Assembly: GCF_002197845.1 (NCBI RefSeq)
Contig: NZ_NIDE01000008.1
Location: 558,001 to 622,000 of the forward strand
DNA: 64,000 nucleotides
Source: Fimbriiglobus ruber
GTDB lineage: Bacteria; Planctomycetota; Planctomycetia; Gemmatales; Gemmataceae
Reading direction: 5' to 3'
This document shows, one piece after another, positions 27,940 to 37,181 of the stretch. Every line of letters begins with the position of its first letter. Position 1 is the first letter of the stretch. The position numbers and the translations under genes are program-made. The notes under the pieces were generated by a model that was not told the origin of the DNA, made no database searches, and worked only from the letters and a program-made list of their open reading frames with translations.

Positions 27940-29160
27940 TCACGTCGCGGCCGGATCGAACTCGGGGATCTGGCTGAATGCGATCCGCGTCGGCGCGGCG
28001 TCCTCCATCCCGTAAGCGGCCCCAAAGTGGACGGCGTGCTTGCCGAAGGTTCGGTTCACGCGGTCCATCGCGTGCGACAGGTCGGTCACCTGCCGGTCGA
28101 AGTCGAAGAGCGACGGAGTCGCCCCGCGGGTCGGGACGAGGTCCGAAAGGACCATGCTCACCTTCTTGGGCTCCCCACTGGTCGGCCGCCGGAGCCAGAG
28201 CGCGCCGAAGGCCCGGAGCAGGTTGAGCGTGTCCTGGCACTGCGGCAGCTTGCAGCCGACCTCCCACCGCGCACCGTCCTCGTAGCGGACGGCGATCCCC
28301 AGCGCCCCCGCCCAATAGTCGATCGACCGGAGGCGGGCTGCCGCCTTGTGGACCAGCTTCGACATCACCCCGTACGCCCCGGCATCGGTCCGCAGGTTCG
28401 GGGGGAGGACGTGCGAGTGCCCGACGGTCCGCCGGCGGGTCGGCTTCGAGGCCAGGTCTTCCCCGCGGAGCAGGAAATACCACCGTTCCCCGTGAACCTT
28501 GCTCCCCCAGACGTTCGACATGTCCTTGACCGTGAGCCCGATCAACTGGCGGACGTTCGTGATCCCGAACCGGTGGAACCGCTTTTCCATCCGCGGCCCG
28601 ATCCCGGGGAAGTCGGTCAGCTTGAGAGAGTAGAGCCTTCCCGGCAGGTCGCTCCCCCGGATCAGGGTCAAGCCGTCCGGCTTCTGCATGTCCCCAGCCA
28701 CCTTCGCCAGCATCGTGTTCGGGGCGATCCCGATGGAGCAGCGCAGGTAATCGCCCACGGTGTCGCGAATCTCGGCCTTAATCTGCCGGGCGATGGCGGT
28801 GGCCTTCTCGGGCGTCCGCTCGTCGCCCATGAGGTCGCAGGCCATCTCGTCGATGGACATCACGTTCGTCACAGGGATGCACCGCCCGACCGCGCGGACG
28901 ATCTGGTGGTGGACCTCGGTGTACCGCTCGTGCCGGCCCACTATCCGTTCTAACCCGGGGCAAAGCTGTTCCGCCTGCCACACCGGCATGCCCGTCTTGA
29001 CGCCCTTTGCCTTGGCCTCGTAACTGGCGGCCAGGCAGCACGTCGTCCGGGCGTCGACCGGCACCACCGCCACCGGCTTGCCGCGCAAGTCCGGGTTGTC
29101 CTGCTGCTCCACCGACGCGAAGTACGCGTTCATGTCTACGAACAGACGGCGCAGGGTCAT
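27940..29160 (-). CDS. Y-family translesion DNA polymerase (DinB/UmuC-like)
   Basis: A 406-residue error-prone polymerase that copies damaged DNA. The preferred start is ATG 29160 because the conserved LFVDMNAYFASVEQ (first metal Asp, D9) follows directly; an in-frame ATG at 29211 is possible. The second acidic site is in MSIDEMA. A helix-hairpin-helix segment (LTDFPGIGPRMEKRF) and little-finger domain follow. No beta-clamp motif was identified with confidence. No other SOS gene is adjacent and no clear LexA box was seen. Confidence 0.9.
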   Translation of the reverse strand: MTLRRLFVDMNAYFASVEQQDNPDLRGKPVAVVPVDARTTCCLAASYEAKAKGVKTGMPVWQAEQLCPGLERIVGRHERYTEVHHQIVRAVGRCIPVTNVMSIDEMACDLMGDERTPEKATAIARQIKAEIRDTVGDYLRCSIGIAPNTMLAKVAGDMQKPDGLTLIRGSDLPGRLYSLKLTDFPGIGPRMEKRFHRFGITNVRQLIGLTVKDMSNVWGSKVHGERWYFLLRGEDLASKPTRRRTVGHSHVLPPNLRTDAGAYGVMSKLVHKAAARLRSIDYWAGALGIAVRYEDGARWEVGCKLPQCQDTLNLLRAFGALWLRRPTSGEPKKVSMVLSDLVPTRGATPSLFDFDRQVTDLSHAMDRVNRTFGKHAVHFGAAYGMEDAAPTRIAFSQIPEFDPAAT

Positions 29161-29403
29161 GACGGACCTACGTGAACGGGTGAACAGATTTGCCCCCATC
29201 AGGAAATACATGATTATTTGTTCACTATCAATCCGGTTGTCGCCCGTCGGCCGTGGAATTTCGGATCGGGGTGCGGAATTCGCGATTCTTCCGCCAGCTG
29301 CTTTCGCCGGTCACGACTTCGGCACGCGATTTCGTCCCCGCCGCGCTGGCTCCTATACTTAAAGAAGCGATTCTTCGTTGGGTGATGTTGGAGGGCGGTT
29401 GTA

Positions 29404-30495
29404 ATGCCGGGCCGGGTCGTATTGGCGATGAGCGGGGGCGTGGACAGTTCGGTGTCGGCCGTGCTGCTGAAGCGGCAGGGGTACGACGTCGTCGGTATGT
29501 TCATGCGCACCGGCGTCCACAGCGACGCGACCGACCACCGCCCGGACAACAAGAAGGGCTGCTGCTCCGCCATCGACGCCGGCGACGGCCGGCGGGTCGC
29601 GGACAAGTTCGACATCCCGTTTTACGCCCTCGATTTCGAGCGCGAGTTCGGCAAGATCATCGACTACTTCGCGGACGAATACCTCAAGGGCCGCACGCCG
29701 AACCCGTGCGTGGTCTGCAACAACTGGCTCAAGTTCGGCCAGCTCTGGGAGTTCGGCCGGCAGCTCGGGGCGGACTTCATCGCCACCGGGCACTACGCCC
29801 AGGTCGTTCGCGGGCCGGACGGGGCCGCACAACTGCACGCGGGCCTCGACCCGGACAAGGACCAGTCCTACGTGCTGCACGGGATCAAGCGGGACGTCCT
29901 CCCGCACCTGTTGTTTCCGATTGGCGGGATGACGAAGCCCGAGGTGCGAGAAATTGCCCGGGAAGCGGGCCTGCTCGGGGTGGCGGACAAGCCGGATAGT
30001 GTGGAGATTTGTTTCGTCCCGAGCGGCAACCACGTTGATGTGGTCCGCGAGCGACGGCCCGCCGGCGCGGGCGCCCGCGCGGGCTTGATCCGCGAAAAGG
30101 ATGGCTCCGTCCTCGGCGAACACGACGGCATCGACCGCTTCACCGTCGGCCAGCGCAAGGGCTTGGGCGTCGCGGCCGGGAAGAAGCGGTTCGTTCTGGA
30201 AATTGTCCCCGAAACGAACACGGTCGTGGTCGGCGACCCCGCCGATCTGCTCGCGGGCGGACTGGTCGCGTCGCGGATAAACTGGCTCGTCGACCCGCCG
30301 ACCGAACCGCTCGCCTGCGCCGCCAAGATCCGCTACCGACATTCGCCTTGCGCCGCCACCATTCGCGCGACCCCGGACGGCGGGGCCGAGGTGCGGTTCA
30401 GTGAACCGCAGACGGCTGTCACACCGGGGCAGGCGGTCGTCTTCTACGACGGCGCCCGCGTTCTCGGGGGCGGGTGGATCGAAACGGCGACGTGA
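29404..30495 (+). CDS. mnmA: tRNA-uridine 2-sulfurtransferase
   Basis: A 363-residue enzyme that adds the 2-thio group to wobble uridine 34 of Lys, Glu and Gln tRNAs. It has the PP-loop SGGVDSS (10-16), the catalytic C102 in TPNPCVVCN and the second C203 in SVEICFVP. KDQSYVLHG and the C-terminal beta-barrel region also match. It is full length and starts at ATG 29404. The neighbouring Y-family polymerase is divergent. The DUF5076 gene follows after 73 bp. Confidence 0.96.
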   Translation: MPGRVVLAMSGGVDSSVSAVLLKRQGYDVVGMFMRTGVHSDATDHRPDNKKGCCSAIDAGDGRRVADKFDIPFYALDFEREFGKIIDYFADEYLKGRTPNPCVVCNNWLKFGQLWEFGRQLGADFIATGHYAQVVRGPDGAAQLHAGLDPDKDQSYVLHGIKRDVLPHLLFPIGGMTKPEVREIAREAGLLGVADKPDSVEICFVPSGNHVDVVRERRPAGAGARAGLIREKDGSVLGEHDGIDRFTVGQRKGLGVAAGKKRFVLEIVPETNTVVVGDPADLLAGGLVASRINWLVDPPTEPLACAAKIRYRHSPCAATIRATPDGGAEVRFSEPQTAVTPGQAVVFYDGARVLGGGWIETAT

Positions 30496-30568
30496 TCCGC
30501 GATTCCGGCGGCCCGATTTCCTGATTTTTCACCCGACATTTCTTTCCGTTCCCGACCACGAGGCGGCT

Positions 30569-30874
30569 ATGGCCGATGATCGCGCGTACCGAGAACTTCC
30601 TAAACCCGACGACGCGGACACCGCCCAGGAGGCGATCGAAGTCTTCCGCGGCTGGCTTATCGACCAGCGGTTTCAGTGTACTCTGAGGACCGACTTGTTC
30701 GACGACCCGGATGTCTGGGGCATCCTGCTCGCCGACGCCGCCCAGCACCTCGCGCACGCGACGGAGGAACTCACGGGGGTGGACGCGGCCGAGACGCTGA
30801 AGAAGATCGCCGCCGCGTTCGACCGCGAAATGGAAGCTCCGAGCGACGAACACACGGGCGAATTCAAAGAGTAA
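30569..30874 (+). CDS. DUF5076-like small protein
   Basis: A 101-residue soluble protein starting at ATG 30569. The pattern, with EAIEVFRGWLIDQRFQCTLR, then DVWGILLADAAQHLA and a C-terminal helix reaching FDREME, fits DUF5076, a small helical family of unknown function. It follows mnmA in the same direction and is probably in the same transcript. A palindromic repeat lies about 95 bp downstream. Confidence 0.7.
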   Translation: MADDRAYRELPKPDDADTAQEAIEVFRGWLIDQRFQCTLRTDLFDDPDVWGILLADAAQHLAHATEELTGVDAAETLKKIAAAFDREMEAPSDEHTGEFKE

Positions 30875-30968
30875 CCCGCGGACGATCAGACCGAGACCGG
30901 ATGCTCGGGCAAAACGCTTGTCGTATTTCACCGCGAAAGCCCGCGACCCTCCCGCACGAAGCGACACA

Positions 30969-31042
30969 ATTTGGAGTGCGGCGCTTGACCGCCGCTTTAG
31001 TTTTTAAAAGCAAAAGCGGCGGTCAAGCGCCGCACTCCAAAT
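30969..31042. repeat. 30-bp-stem palindromic repeat
   Basis: Arms 30969-30999 and 31012-31042 are reverse complements over about 30 bp with a 12-nt AT-rich loop. It has the look of a dispersed repeat and would fold into a strong hairpin downstream of the DUF5076 gene. The remainder of the 319-bp gap (30875-31193) shows no gene. Confidence 0.85.
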
Positions 31043-31193
31043 TCCCTGACTGCTTTCGGGTGGTGGGAATCGAATGGACTGTTTCATATCTTTTACTGTG
31101 CCGGCCCGTTCGTTGGACCGCCGGGCGGATAGAACCCGGGCGGGCCGATTCATGCCACCCTCCTCAACACTCCTTCACAACAGGAGCCTCTCA

Positions 31194-31799
31194 ATGACGC
31201 GGATGTTACAACTGTGGGCGCTCGGACTCGGTCTGGGTGCCGGGGCGCTCGGGATGACCGGTTGCGAAAAGGCCAAGGAAGAAGCCAAGAAAGCGGCCCC
31301 CGAGGTCAAGAAGCTGGAAGACGGGGCCAAGAAAGTGGCCAACGAAGTCAAGGACGAAGTCAAGAAAGACACGAAGAAGGTTGTCGACGAAGTCAAAACC
31401 GACCTCAAGAAGGCGGAAGACGGGGCCAAGAAAGTCATCGACGACGTGAAGAAGAAGGCCGACGACGCCAAGAAACCCGACGATGCCAAGAAGATTGATG
31501 ACGTGAAGACGAAGGCCGCCGATGAGATCGCGAAAGCGAAAGACACCTTCGTGAAGTCGGTTAACGACTCTCTCGCCGCCGCGGACAAGGACATCACCAA
31601 ACTGGAAGAAAAGGCCAAGACCGCGACCGGGGACGACAAGACGAAGCTCGAGGAGCGCGTGACCAAGGCGAAGGCCCACCTAGCTAAGATCAAGGACAAG
31701 GTCGCCAGCGCCCCGACCGCGGGCGACAAATGGGATACGCTGAAAGCCGAGATCGAAAAGTCGGTCGCCGACTTGAAGGCCCACCTCGAAGCAAAGTAA
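31194..31799 (+). CDS. Lys/Ala/Asp-rich helical lipoprotein
   Basis: A 201-residue protein with AGGAG at 31182-31186 before ATG 31194. Residues 1-24 form a lipoprotein signal ending in GMTGC, although the lipobox is not ideal. The mature part is almost wholly amphipathic helix, with repeated KKVxDEVK and ADDAKK units reminiscent of LEA or apolipoprotein-like coiled coils. No enzymatic motif is visible. Function is unknown; an envelope spacer or stress-protective role is inference. A hairpin follows the stop codon. Confidence 0.75.
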   Translation: MTRMLQLWALGLGLGAGALGMTGCEKAKEEAKKAAPEVKKLEDGAKKVANEVKDEVKKDTKKVVDEVKTDLKKAEDGAKKVIDDVKKKADDAKKPDDAKKIDDVKTKAADEIAKAKDTFVKSVNDSLAAADKDITKLEEKAKTATGDDKTKLEERVTKAKAHLAKIKDKVASAPTAGDKWDTLKAEIEKSVADLKAHLEAK

Positions 31800-31815
31800 C
31801 CACAGCCTCGTCAGG

Positions 31816-31853
31816 CAATTCCCCGGACGAACGATCCGAAAGTCCGGGGATTG
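31816..31853 (+). terminator. Hairpin after the lipoprotein gene
   Basis: Positions 31816-31828 pair with 31842-31853 over ~12 bp with one bulged base and a 13-nt loop. It begins 17 bp after the stop codon. No T-run follows. Confidence 0.55.
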
Positions 31854-31854
31854 T

Positions 31855-32072
31855 GCCGAGATCATGCTTCCAGACGGTCGCCGAGACCGCTATCAATTCA
31901 AGGCGATCCCGGGACTCTCATCCGTCTCGGGTACATGCGGATCGCCCAAGAATTGGGAAGAGACATTTCGCTTTTCAAACTTTGGCACGCCGAGTGCATT
32001 GTTTATCTTCGGCGGGATAACATATTGTGAACCGAGTGGGCGACGGTTCGCGGTGGTTATCCCGCCTTTTTT
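31855..32072 (+). ncRNA. Candidate structured RNA ending in an intrinsic terminator
   Basis: This stretch has no convincing coding frame but several nested pairings. CGGTC/GACCG lies near 31876-31891, GGCGATCC pairs with GGATCGCC around 31902-31948, and an 11-bp stem with a T-run closes the 3' end. It starts just after the hairpin that follows the lipoprotein gene. It could equally be an extended 3' untranslated region, so the call is tentative. No known RNA family was recognised. Confidence 0.25.
32011..32072 (+). terminator. Intrinsic terminator, plus strand
   Basis: GGCGGGATAAC (32011-32021) pairs perfectly with GTTATCCCGCC (32056-32066) and is followed by six T. A second small stem (GAACCG/CGGTTC) sits inside the loop. 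This is the clearest rho-independent terminator in the window and points rightwards, although the nearest annotated rightward gene ended 210 bp earlier. Confidence 0.8.
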
Positions 32073-32349
32073 CGTTTACTGACATGGTTTTTCGATCTTT
32101 TCCGAATTTTCTCGCGTAGACATCCTCGTTGCATTCGATTGCGTCTTTCTCAGTGCGCAATTTGCACCAATTTGTCGGTAATACCCCTGCAATTGATGTT
32201 TTTTTTCACAATGATCGCGTGCGTGTGTTGATGCACACTCCGCGTCGCCATGCGTGGTGTTTTCCAACCTCATTCATGTCATGGAGTCAGTGCGCAGCAA
32301 TGATCGCATCGGTGAGAAGTTTGTTTCCTATGCACGGTCCGCACTGAGA
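32073..32349. other. Lower-GC intergenic stretch
   Basis: This stretch is visibly less GC-rich than its surroundings and contains several T-runs and overlapping TGCGTG/CACGCA-like words. No gene, origin motif or phage-like sequence was recognised. It lies downstream of the minus-strand membrane protein. Confidence 0.4.
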
Positions 32350-34242
32350 TCAGGGGGCTTCCCAAATCAGTGTCAGGCGAGAGATTCCGCCAGGGAGCTG
32401 AAGTTTGATCATGGGGACGGGATCGAACAAATCCTTATCTCCCGTTGCGCGGATGATCGACGGCGCGACCTGTAGCCCGGGTTGGTAGTGGTAGCTCAGA
32501 ACCACTTCGCCGGCTTCGTTCGGGGTCACATCCGTCAGAACTAATTTCCTCCGATCCGTCCGCTCGATCGTCGCCGACCCAGACAAAACGAACGACGGCT
32601 TTCGGTCGATGGCAAACAGGACGACTTCGCCGACATCCCGGAAGCGGCCGATCTCGCGCGCCCCCGGGTGTGTGGACCACCACGCCACGGCAGCCGACGA
32701 CCGGCAGACCACCCACCCGATGTTGTACCGGCGGCAGACCTCGACCCGCTCCGCCGGCGTCCAGTCCGCGAACGCGCGGCCGTTCATTCGGCCGCCCCGG
32801 AGTCCGCAGAAGACGTGATCGACGCACGCGTCCGGGTCGAGCCCACCGATGTACGCGCGGTCGGTGAGTACAGGGAGGAGAGCCGTCCAGTTCCACCCGG
32901 CCTGCCGGTCGACCAGGTCTTCGATCAGGATGCGGGCGTTCGGGGTCGTCTGGTCTTTGAGCGCGGCGACCAGTCGCTCCTGGTCCTGCGTCAGCCCGAG
33001 CGGGAGAGGGGTCAGGTGTAGGCCGAGGGTCGTCGTGAGCGGGACCACGGTCGGGCCGCCCCAGCCGAGCAGGAGCGGGCCGGCCGAGACGACCACCACG
33101 GCCAGCGTTCCGAGCTTGGCCCGATCCCACCACCGGGCCAGAACCCCGGCCGCCGGGATCACCAGAACCGCGACCGCGAACGGGGCGGCCCGGTCGGTGG
33201 CAAAAATTTGCAGCGGGGACCAGGTTTTCCCTAGGCGGGCCGCGACGACGGCGAGCAGGGCGGCCGCGGCGACGACCCCGGTCGTCACCCGCGGGCCCGT
33301 CCGCAGCATTTGCGCGAGCCCGCAGAGGCCCAGCCCGAGTACCACCCAACCGACCGGACTGCCACCGAGTAGTGCGGTGTACGTGTCTGACGTGCCGACG
33401 AATTGCTCCCACGGCGGGAGCGGGGCGATGTCGTCCGTCGCCGGGTGGCGGAGCCACCAGAACCGTGCCCAGTCGGTCAGCCACCACAGGTTGGGGGTCA
33501 CGCCCGCGACCCCGACCCCGATTAGCCCGAGGTGCCACGCGAGCCCGTGCCGCGGGGCCTCGATGACGTAGTACAGTACGACCACGGCCGCCAACCCGAA
33601 CCAGAGGACCGGGTGCGCGTACCACCCTGTCACGGCAGACGCGGCGAGGATGACCCAGGCGGGCACGCCGGGGTGCGTCGCGTACCGCACCAGTCCGCCG
33701 ACGAAAACCAGGCCCGTTAAGCCGGCGATGAGGTGATCTGTACTACCGGCGTTCAGGATCGCGCGGACCGGCTCGGACCACCAAACCAGGCAGCCACCGG
33801 CCCCCGCCAGGCACGCGCCGGGCGCCGAGACCCCGGCCCCGCGCGCCGCGAGGAGGAACGCGAGCGGGGCCAAAACGCAGGTGGCGAATAGCCCGAACTT
33901 GTACGCCCGCGGGTCGTACCGGCCGCCGTCGAGGGTGAGGAACAATTCGGCCGGCCGACAGCCGCCGTCGAACACGGGCGTCTTCGGGTAGCCGGCCTGG
34001 AAGTTCGGGTCGTAGCACGCGGTCGCGTACCGGTCCCGGAAGGAGGCCGCGCCCAGGGTACCGTGGTAGAGGTGGAGGGGGTGCCGCCCGGAGACGACGG
34101 GGCGGGCGTCGGTCAGGCCGACGAGCGGGTCGGTCGGCCCGAACAGCTTGAGGGCGAGGCCCGTTTGGCCGGCCACGATCGCGACAACGGCGAGCAGCCA
34201 CCAGGGCTGTTCCCGGAACCCCCGGGCAGGCGGTCCGTCCAT
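32350..34242 (-). CDS. Multi-pass membrane protein, glycosyltransferase-like architecture
   Basis: A 630-residue protein. About ten to twelve hydrophobic segments span residues 15-430; a soluble domain of ~190 residues follows. The layout (first loop after helix 1 with many aromatic and charged residues, then a C-terminal outer domain) resembles YfhO or GT-C membrane glycosyltransferases, but I do not recognise a family-defining motif. The soluble tail contains ILIEDLVDRQAGWNWTALLP and a beta-rich end. A role in glycosylating lipids or surface polymers is inference only. Start is ATG 34242. Confidence 0.8.
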   Translation of the reverse strand: MDGPPARGFREQPWWLLAVVAIVAGQTGLALKLFGPTDPLVGLTDARPVVSGRHPLHLYHGTLGAASFRDRYATACYDPNFQAGYPKTPVFDGGCRPAELFLTLDGGRYDPRAYKFGLFATCVLAPLAFLLAARGAGVSAPGACLAGAGGCLVWWSEPVRAILNAGSTDHLIAGLTGLVFVGGLVRYATHPGVPAWVILAASAVTGWYAHPVLWFGLAAVVVLYYVIEAPRHGLAWHLGLIGVGVAGVTPNLWWLTDWARFWWLRHPATDDIAPLPPWEQFVGTSDTYTALLGGSPVGWVVLGLGLCGLAQMLRTGPRVTTGVVAAAALLAVVAARLGKTWSPLQIFATDRAAPFAVAVLVIPAAGVLARWWDRAKLGTLAVVVVSAGPLLLGWGGPTVVPLTTTLGLHLTPLPLGLTQDQERLVAALKDQTTPNARILIEDLVDRQAGWNWTALLPVLTDRAYIGGLDPDACVDHVFCGLRGGRMNGRAFADWTPAERVEVCRRYNIGWVVCRSSAAVAWWSTHPGAREIGRFRDVGEVVLFAIDRKPSFVLSGSATIERTDRRKLVLTDVTPNEAGEVVLSYHYQPGLQVAPSIIRATGDKDLFDPVPMIKLQLPGGISRLTLIWEAP

Positions 34243-34504
34243 GGCCTAGTCCTTTGGTGGGCAAGGGGCGCGGATGTTACACCGACCGGGCGGCCGTAGA
34301 CAAGACGGGTTTCGGGGAGGGGGATTTCGTGGGGTACAGTACATGGTTTGCTGTCAGATTCTGCCCCGCTAAATCGCGTGGTCCAACTTCGCTTTCTCAC
34401 CAAGGATTTCGGAAACGGGTTCCCCATTTTAACAGGCCTATTTTTCTCGAAGTCGTTGCGCTACCCTATTGCGAACCGATGAGATGGCTTTTAGGATCGT
34501 GGTC

Positions 34505-34538
34505 GGGTGTCGGGCGCGCAATAGCGCGCCCGACACCC
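34505..34538. terminator. Perfect 15-bp hairpin after the beta-helix/FG-GAP gene
   Basis: Arms 34505-34519 and 34524-34538 pair perfectly around an AATA loop, 20 bp past the stop codon at 34558 on the minus strand. There is no T-run. The rest of the 315-bp gap (34243-34557) shows no gene. Confidence 0.7.
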
Positions 34539-34557
34539 AACCGACAGTTGCTGACGA

Positions 34558-36996
34558 TCACCCGACGTAAACGCCGTCACTGAGCGTGGCACCGCCGAAC
34601 GCATTGAGGAACGAGGTCACGGTCGGAGTGCCCGTGACGAGACTCGTGCCCAGGTAGCCGACGACGTTGGCCATATCCCCTTGACCGCTGCCGACCATCA
34701 AGTCGGCCAGGTCGTCGCCGTCCGCGTTGACCGCCGCCACGCGAATGCCCCCGCGGTCGAGGCTGCTGCCGGCGAAGAAGTTGTCGATTGGTGCGTCCTG
34801 CGCCCCTTGCAGATTTCCCTGCGCGACCAGCAGGCCCGAAAGAATGAGTACCCGCGGGGCGCCGCCGGGACCGCCGCCGAAAATCAGATCGGCGTGCCCG
34901 TCCCCGTTCACGTCCCCCGCGGCCACGTACACCCCGTTTCGCAGGGTGGCCGCGTCGTCCGGGAAGGCGAAGAAATCCGCCATGACCGTCGGCGAGCTGT
35001 TTTCGATGGTCTTCCCGTTGAACACGGTCACCCGCGGCCCGCCGCCGGTCCCGGCCGCCACAATCAAGTCCGGCACCCCGTCGTCGTTCACGTCGCCCAC
35101 GGCGGTCCGCGCCCCGCCGCGGAAGTTCGGGTCGGCGATCCCGAAGAAGTTGGCGATCGTGACGAGATTGCCGCTCGATGCCAGCGCATAAACGCTGACC
35201 CGCGGCCCGCCGCCTTCGTCCGGGGAGACGACGATGTCGGCCCGCCCGTTACCCAGGAAGTACCCGGCGGAGACGAACCCGCCGCCGGTGAAACTCGATT
35301 CGAACGGGAAGAACGGCTGCACGAGGAACGTGCTATTATCGGCACCACTCACGACCGCGACCTGGAACGGGACGCCCGGGCCGGTCGCGAAGATGGTGTC
35401 CGGCGTGCCGTCGCCGTTCACGTCGGCCGTCGCCACCCGCACGTCGGTCCCGATCGGGCCGAACGGCTGGAGGGTCGCCGTCGGGGTACTGTTGTAGATG
35501 CCGCCCGCACCCGGCGAGTAGAGTTGTGCGGACCCGTCCGACTGGCCCGATACCGCGATCGGCGACAATTTCGGGTTGGTCAGGGGGACCGGCGGGGGGG
35601 GCACAGTGTAGTAAGTAGGCGGCGACGGCGGATTGGGTTGGACCTCGACCGCGCCGATGTCCACCGTGCCGTTGTACACGCGGAGGAAGTCGGTAAATCG
35701 TTGGTCCGTCGTCAGTCCCGCCGCACTGGCCGCCGCGTTGCTCCCGGCGTCGATCGCCGGACTCCCGGTCTTCGGGACCATCGTTTCCGTCGGGCCGAAG
35801 TTGTATCCGAGCGCTCCGAGGTCCGGGTTCGTGGTCGTGAACGCCGTCCCGGACACGGTTCCGCCGAGGTTCTGGGCCGCGAATTCGACGATGTTCGGCC
35901 CGGTCGCGTTGACCGTTGCGGTCCCGTCCGTCTGCTGGTTGGTTAAATCGGAGACCGCGCTCGAATTATCCAGGATGGTATTCGCGATGGTGAGCGTGGC
36001 GGTCGTGGCCGGCGTGGAGCCTCCCAGAGAGATCGCGAGGGAGAGATTTTCGACTTCGCCGCCGGCCGGCGTCCCGCCGACGGTGTCCCCGACGAGGGTG
36101 TCGTTGACCAGGGTGGCGGACCCATCCAGGTTGAGGATGGCGCCGCCGAACCCGGTGCCGACCGCACTCAGATTCCCTTCGCCGCCGACCGCACTGTTGC
36201 CGGTGAACGTGGAGTTCACGACGGTCAGGCTTCCGCCGAAATTGAACACGGCACCGCCCCACCCGTCTCCGCCCGGCAGGTCGTTGAGGTTTGACCCGTC
36301 TGCCGGGGTGGCGTACCGGGTGCTGCCGCCGCCGCCGGTGTACCCGGCGTTGGGCGACATGGTCGCGGCGTTCTGGAAGTCGACCGTCATCGCCGACGGG
36401 TTGTTCGAGGCTTGCCCACCGCTAGTGAATCCGCCCCCGCCGCCGCCCGTGTTGCCGGTCGGCGGGTTGACGTCGCCGGTCGCGGCCCCGCCGAGCGCGC
36501 TGTTGTTCGTGAGGGTGCAGCCGTTGAGGGTGAGCTGTCCCGTGTTGTAGATGGCACCGCCGATTCCGTCCGACCCGGTGAACGCGCTTCCCGTTCCGCG
36601 GGCGGCGCCGTTGCTCAAGGTCAGATTATCGAGGGTCAGGCTGCCCGATCCGGCGACGGAGAACAGGCGCATGTCTGGGGCGGTTGGAACCCCCGGTACA
36701 AATGGGGGCTCCCGTTCGATCGTTTCCCCCGTCCCCTGGATGGTGATCGGCGTTTTGATCAGAAACGCGGCCGGCCCGTAAGTCGTGTCGCCTTCGGTGG
36801 TCAAGAAAACTGTCGTGCCCGTGATCGTCGGGCTAAAAACAATCGTATCGGCGCCGCCGTCGGCCGTCGCCTGGGTGATCGCGTCGCGGAGGCTCCCGCT
36901 GCCGGAGTCGTTCGAGTTCGTAACCGTAAAGGTGGTCGGGGTGTCCCGGCTTTCGAGGACTTCTGCCGCGAGCCGGACGGACTTGCGCTTACTCAT
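34558..36996 (-). CDS. Large surface protein: choice-of-anchor-Q/beta-helix region plus FG-GAP repeats
   Basis: An 812-residue extracellular protein. ATG 36996 is chosen because the characteristic planctomycete leader RLAAEVLESRDTPTTFTV follows; this is not a normal hydrophobic signal peptide. Residues ~24-430 form a right-handed beta-helix-like region with SLRDAI and repeated TNNSALGG/TGNSAVGG motifs. Residues ~480-812 are FG-GAP/VCBS propeller blades with calcium-type loops such as DVNGDGTPD and DVNDDGVPD. It ends in GVYVG, the same motif that precedes the end of the giant protein at 56.4 kb. Adhesion or calcium binding at the cell surface is likely. Confidence 0.88.
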   Translation of the reverse strand: MSKRKSVRLAAEVLESRDTPTTFTVTNSNDSGSGSLRDAITQATADGGADTIVFSPTITGTTVFLTTEGDTTYGPAAFLIKTPITIQGTGETIEREPPFVPGVPTAPDMRLFSVAGSGSLTLDNLTLSNGAARGTGSAFTGSDGIGGAIYNTGQLTLNGCTLTNNSALGGAATGDVNPPTGNTGGGGGGFTSGGQASNNPSAMTVDFQNAATMSPNAGYTGGGGSTRYATPADGSNLNDLPGGDGWGGAVFNFGGSLTVVNSTFTGNSAVGGEGNLSAVGTGFGGAILNLDGSATLVNDTLVGDTVGGTPAGGEVENLSLAISLGGSTPATTATLTIANTILDNSSAVSDLTNQQTDGTATVNATGPNIVEFAAQNLGGTVSGTAFTTTNPDLGALGYNFGPTETMVPKTGSPAIDAGSNAAASAAGLTTDQRFTDFLRVYNGTVDIGAVEVQPNPPSPPTYYTVPPPPVPLTNPKLSPIAVSGQSDGSAQLYSPGAGGIYNSTPTATLQPFGPIGTDVRVATADVNGDGTPDTIFATGPGVPFQVAVVSGADNSTFLVQPFFPFESSFTGGGFVSAGYFLGNGRADIVVSPDEGGGPRVSVYALASSGNLVTIANFFGIADPNFRGGARTAVGDVNDDGVPDLIVAAGTGGGPRVTVFNGKTIENSSPTVMADFFAFPDDAATLRNGVYVAAGDVNGDGHADLIFGGGPGGAPRVLILSGLLVAQGNLQGAQDAPIDNFFAGSSLDRGGIRVAAVNADGDDLADLMVGSGQGDMANVVGYLGTSLVTGTPTVTSFLNAFGGATLSDGVYVG

Positions 36997-37181
36997 GGAC
37001 GTTCCGCTACCTTGGTGTGGGATAAGCAGGGTGGGTCTGTCGTCACGAGATTGATGCAATTTTTACGAGGACTTGCGTTAAGACTTTAGAAAATTGTGAG
37101 GGATTTCATTTTTCGCCTCGCTCGGGCGCATTTTTCGCCAACCGGCCGCCCGCGGGCGTATTTCACGCGAGTCAATCGGCT

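Noticed and set aside
31864-32082. 72-residue frame within the candidate RNA region
   Set aside because: No ribosome binding site and no family, and it overlaps the stem of a clear terminator.
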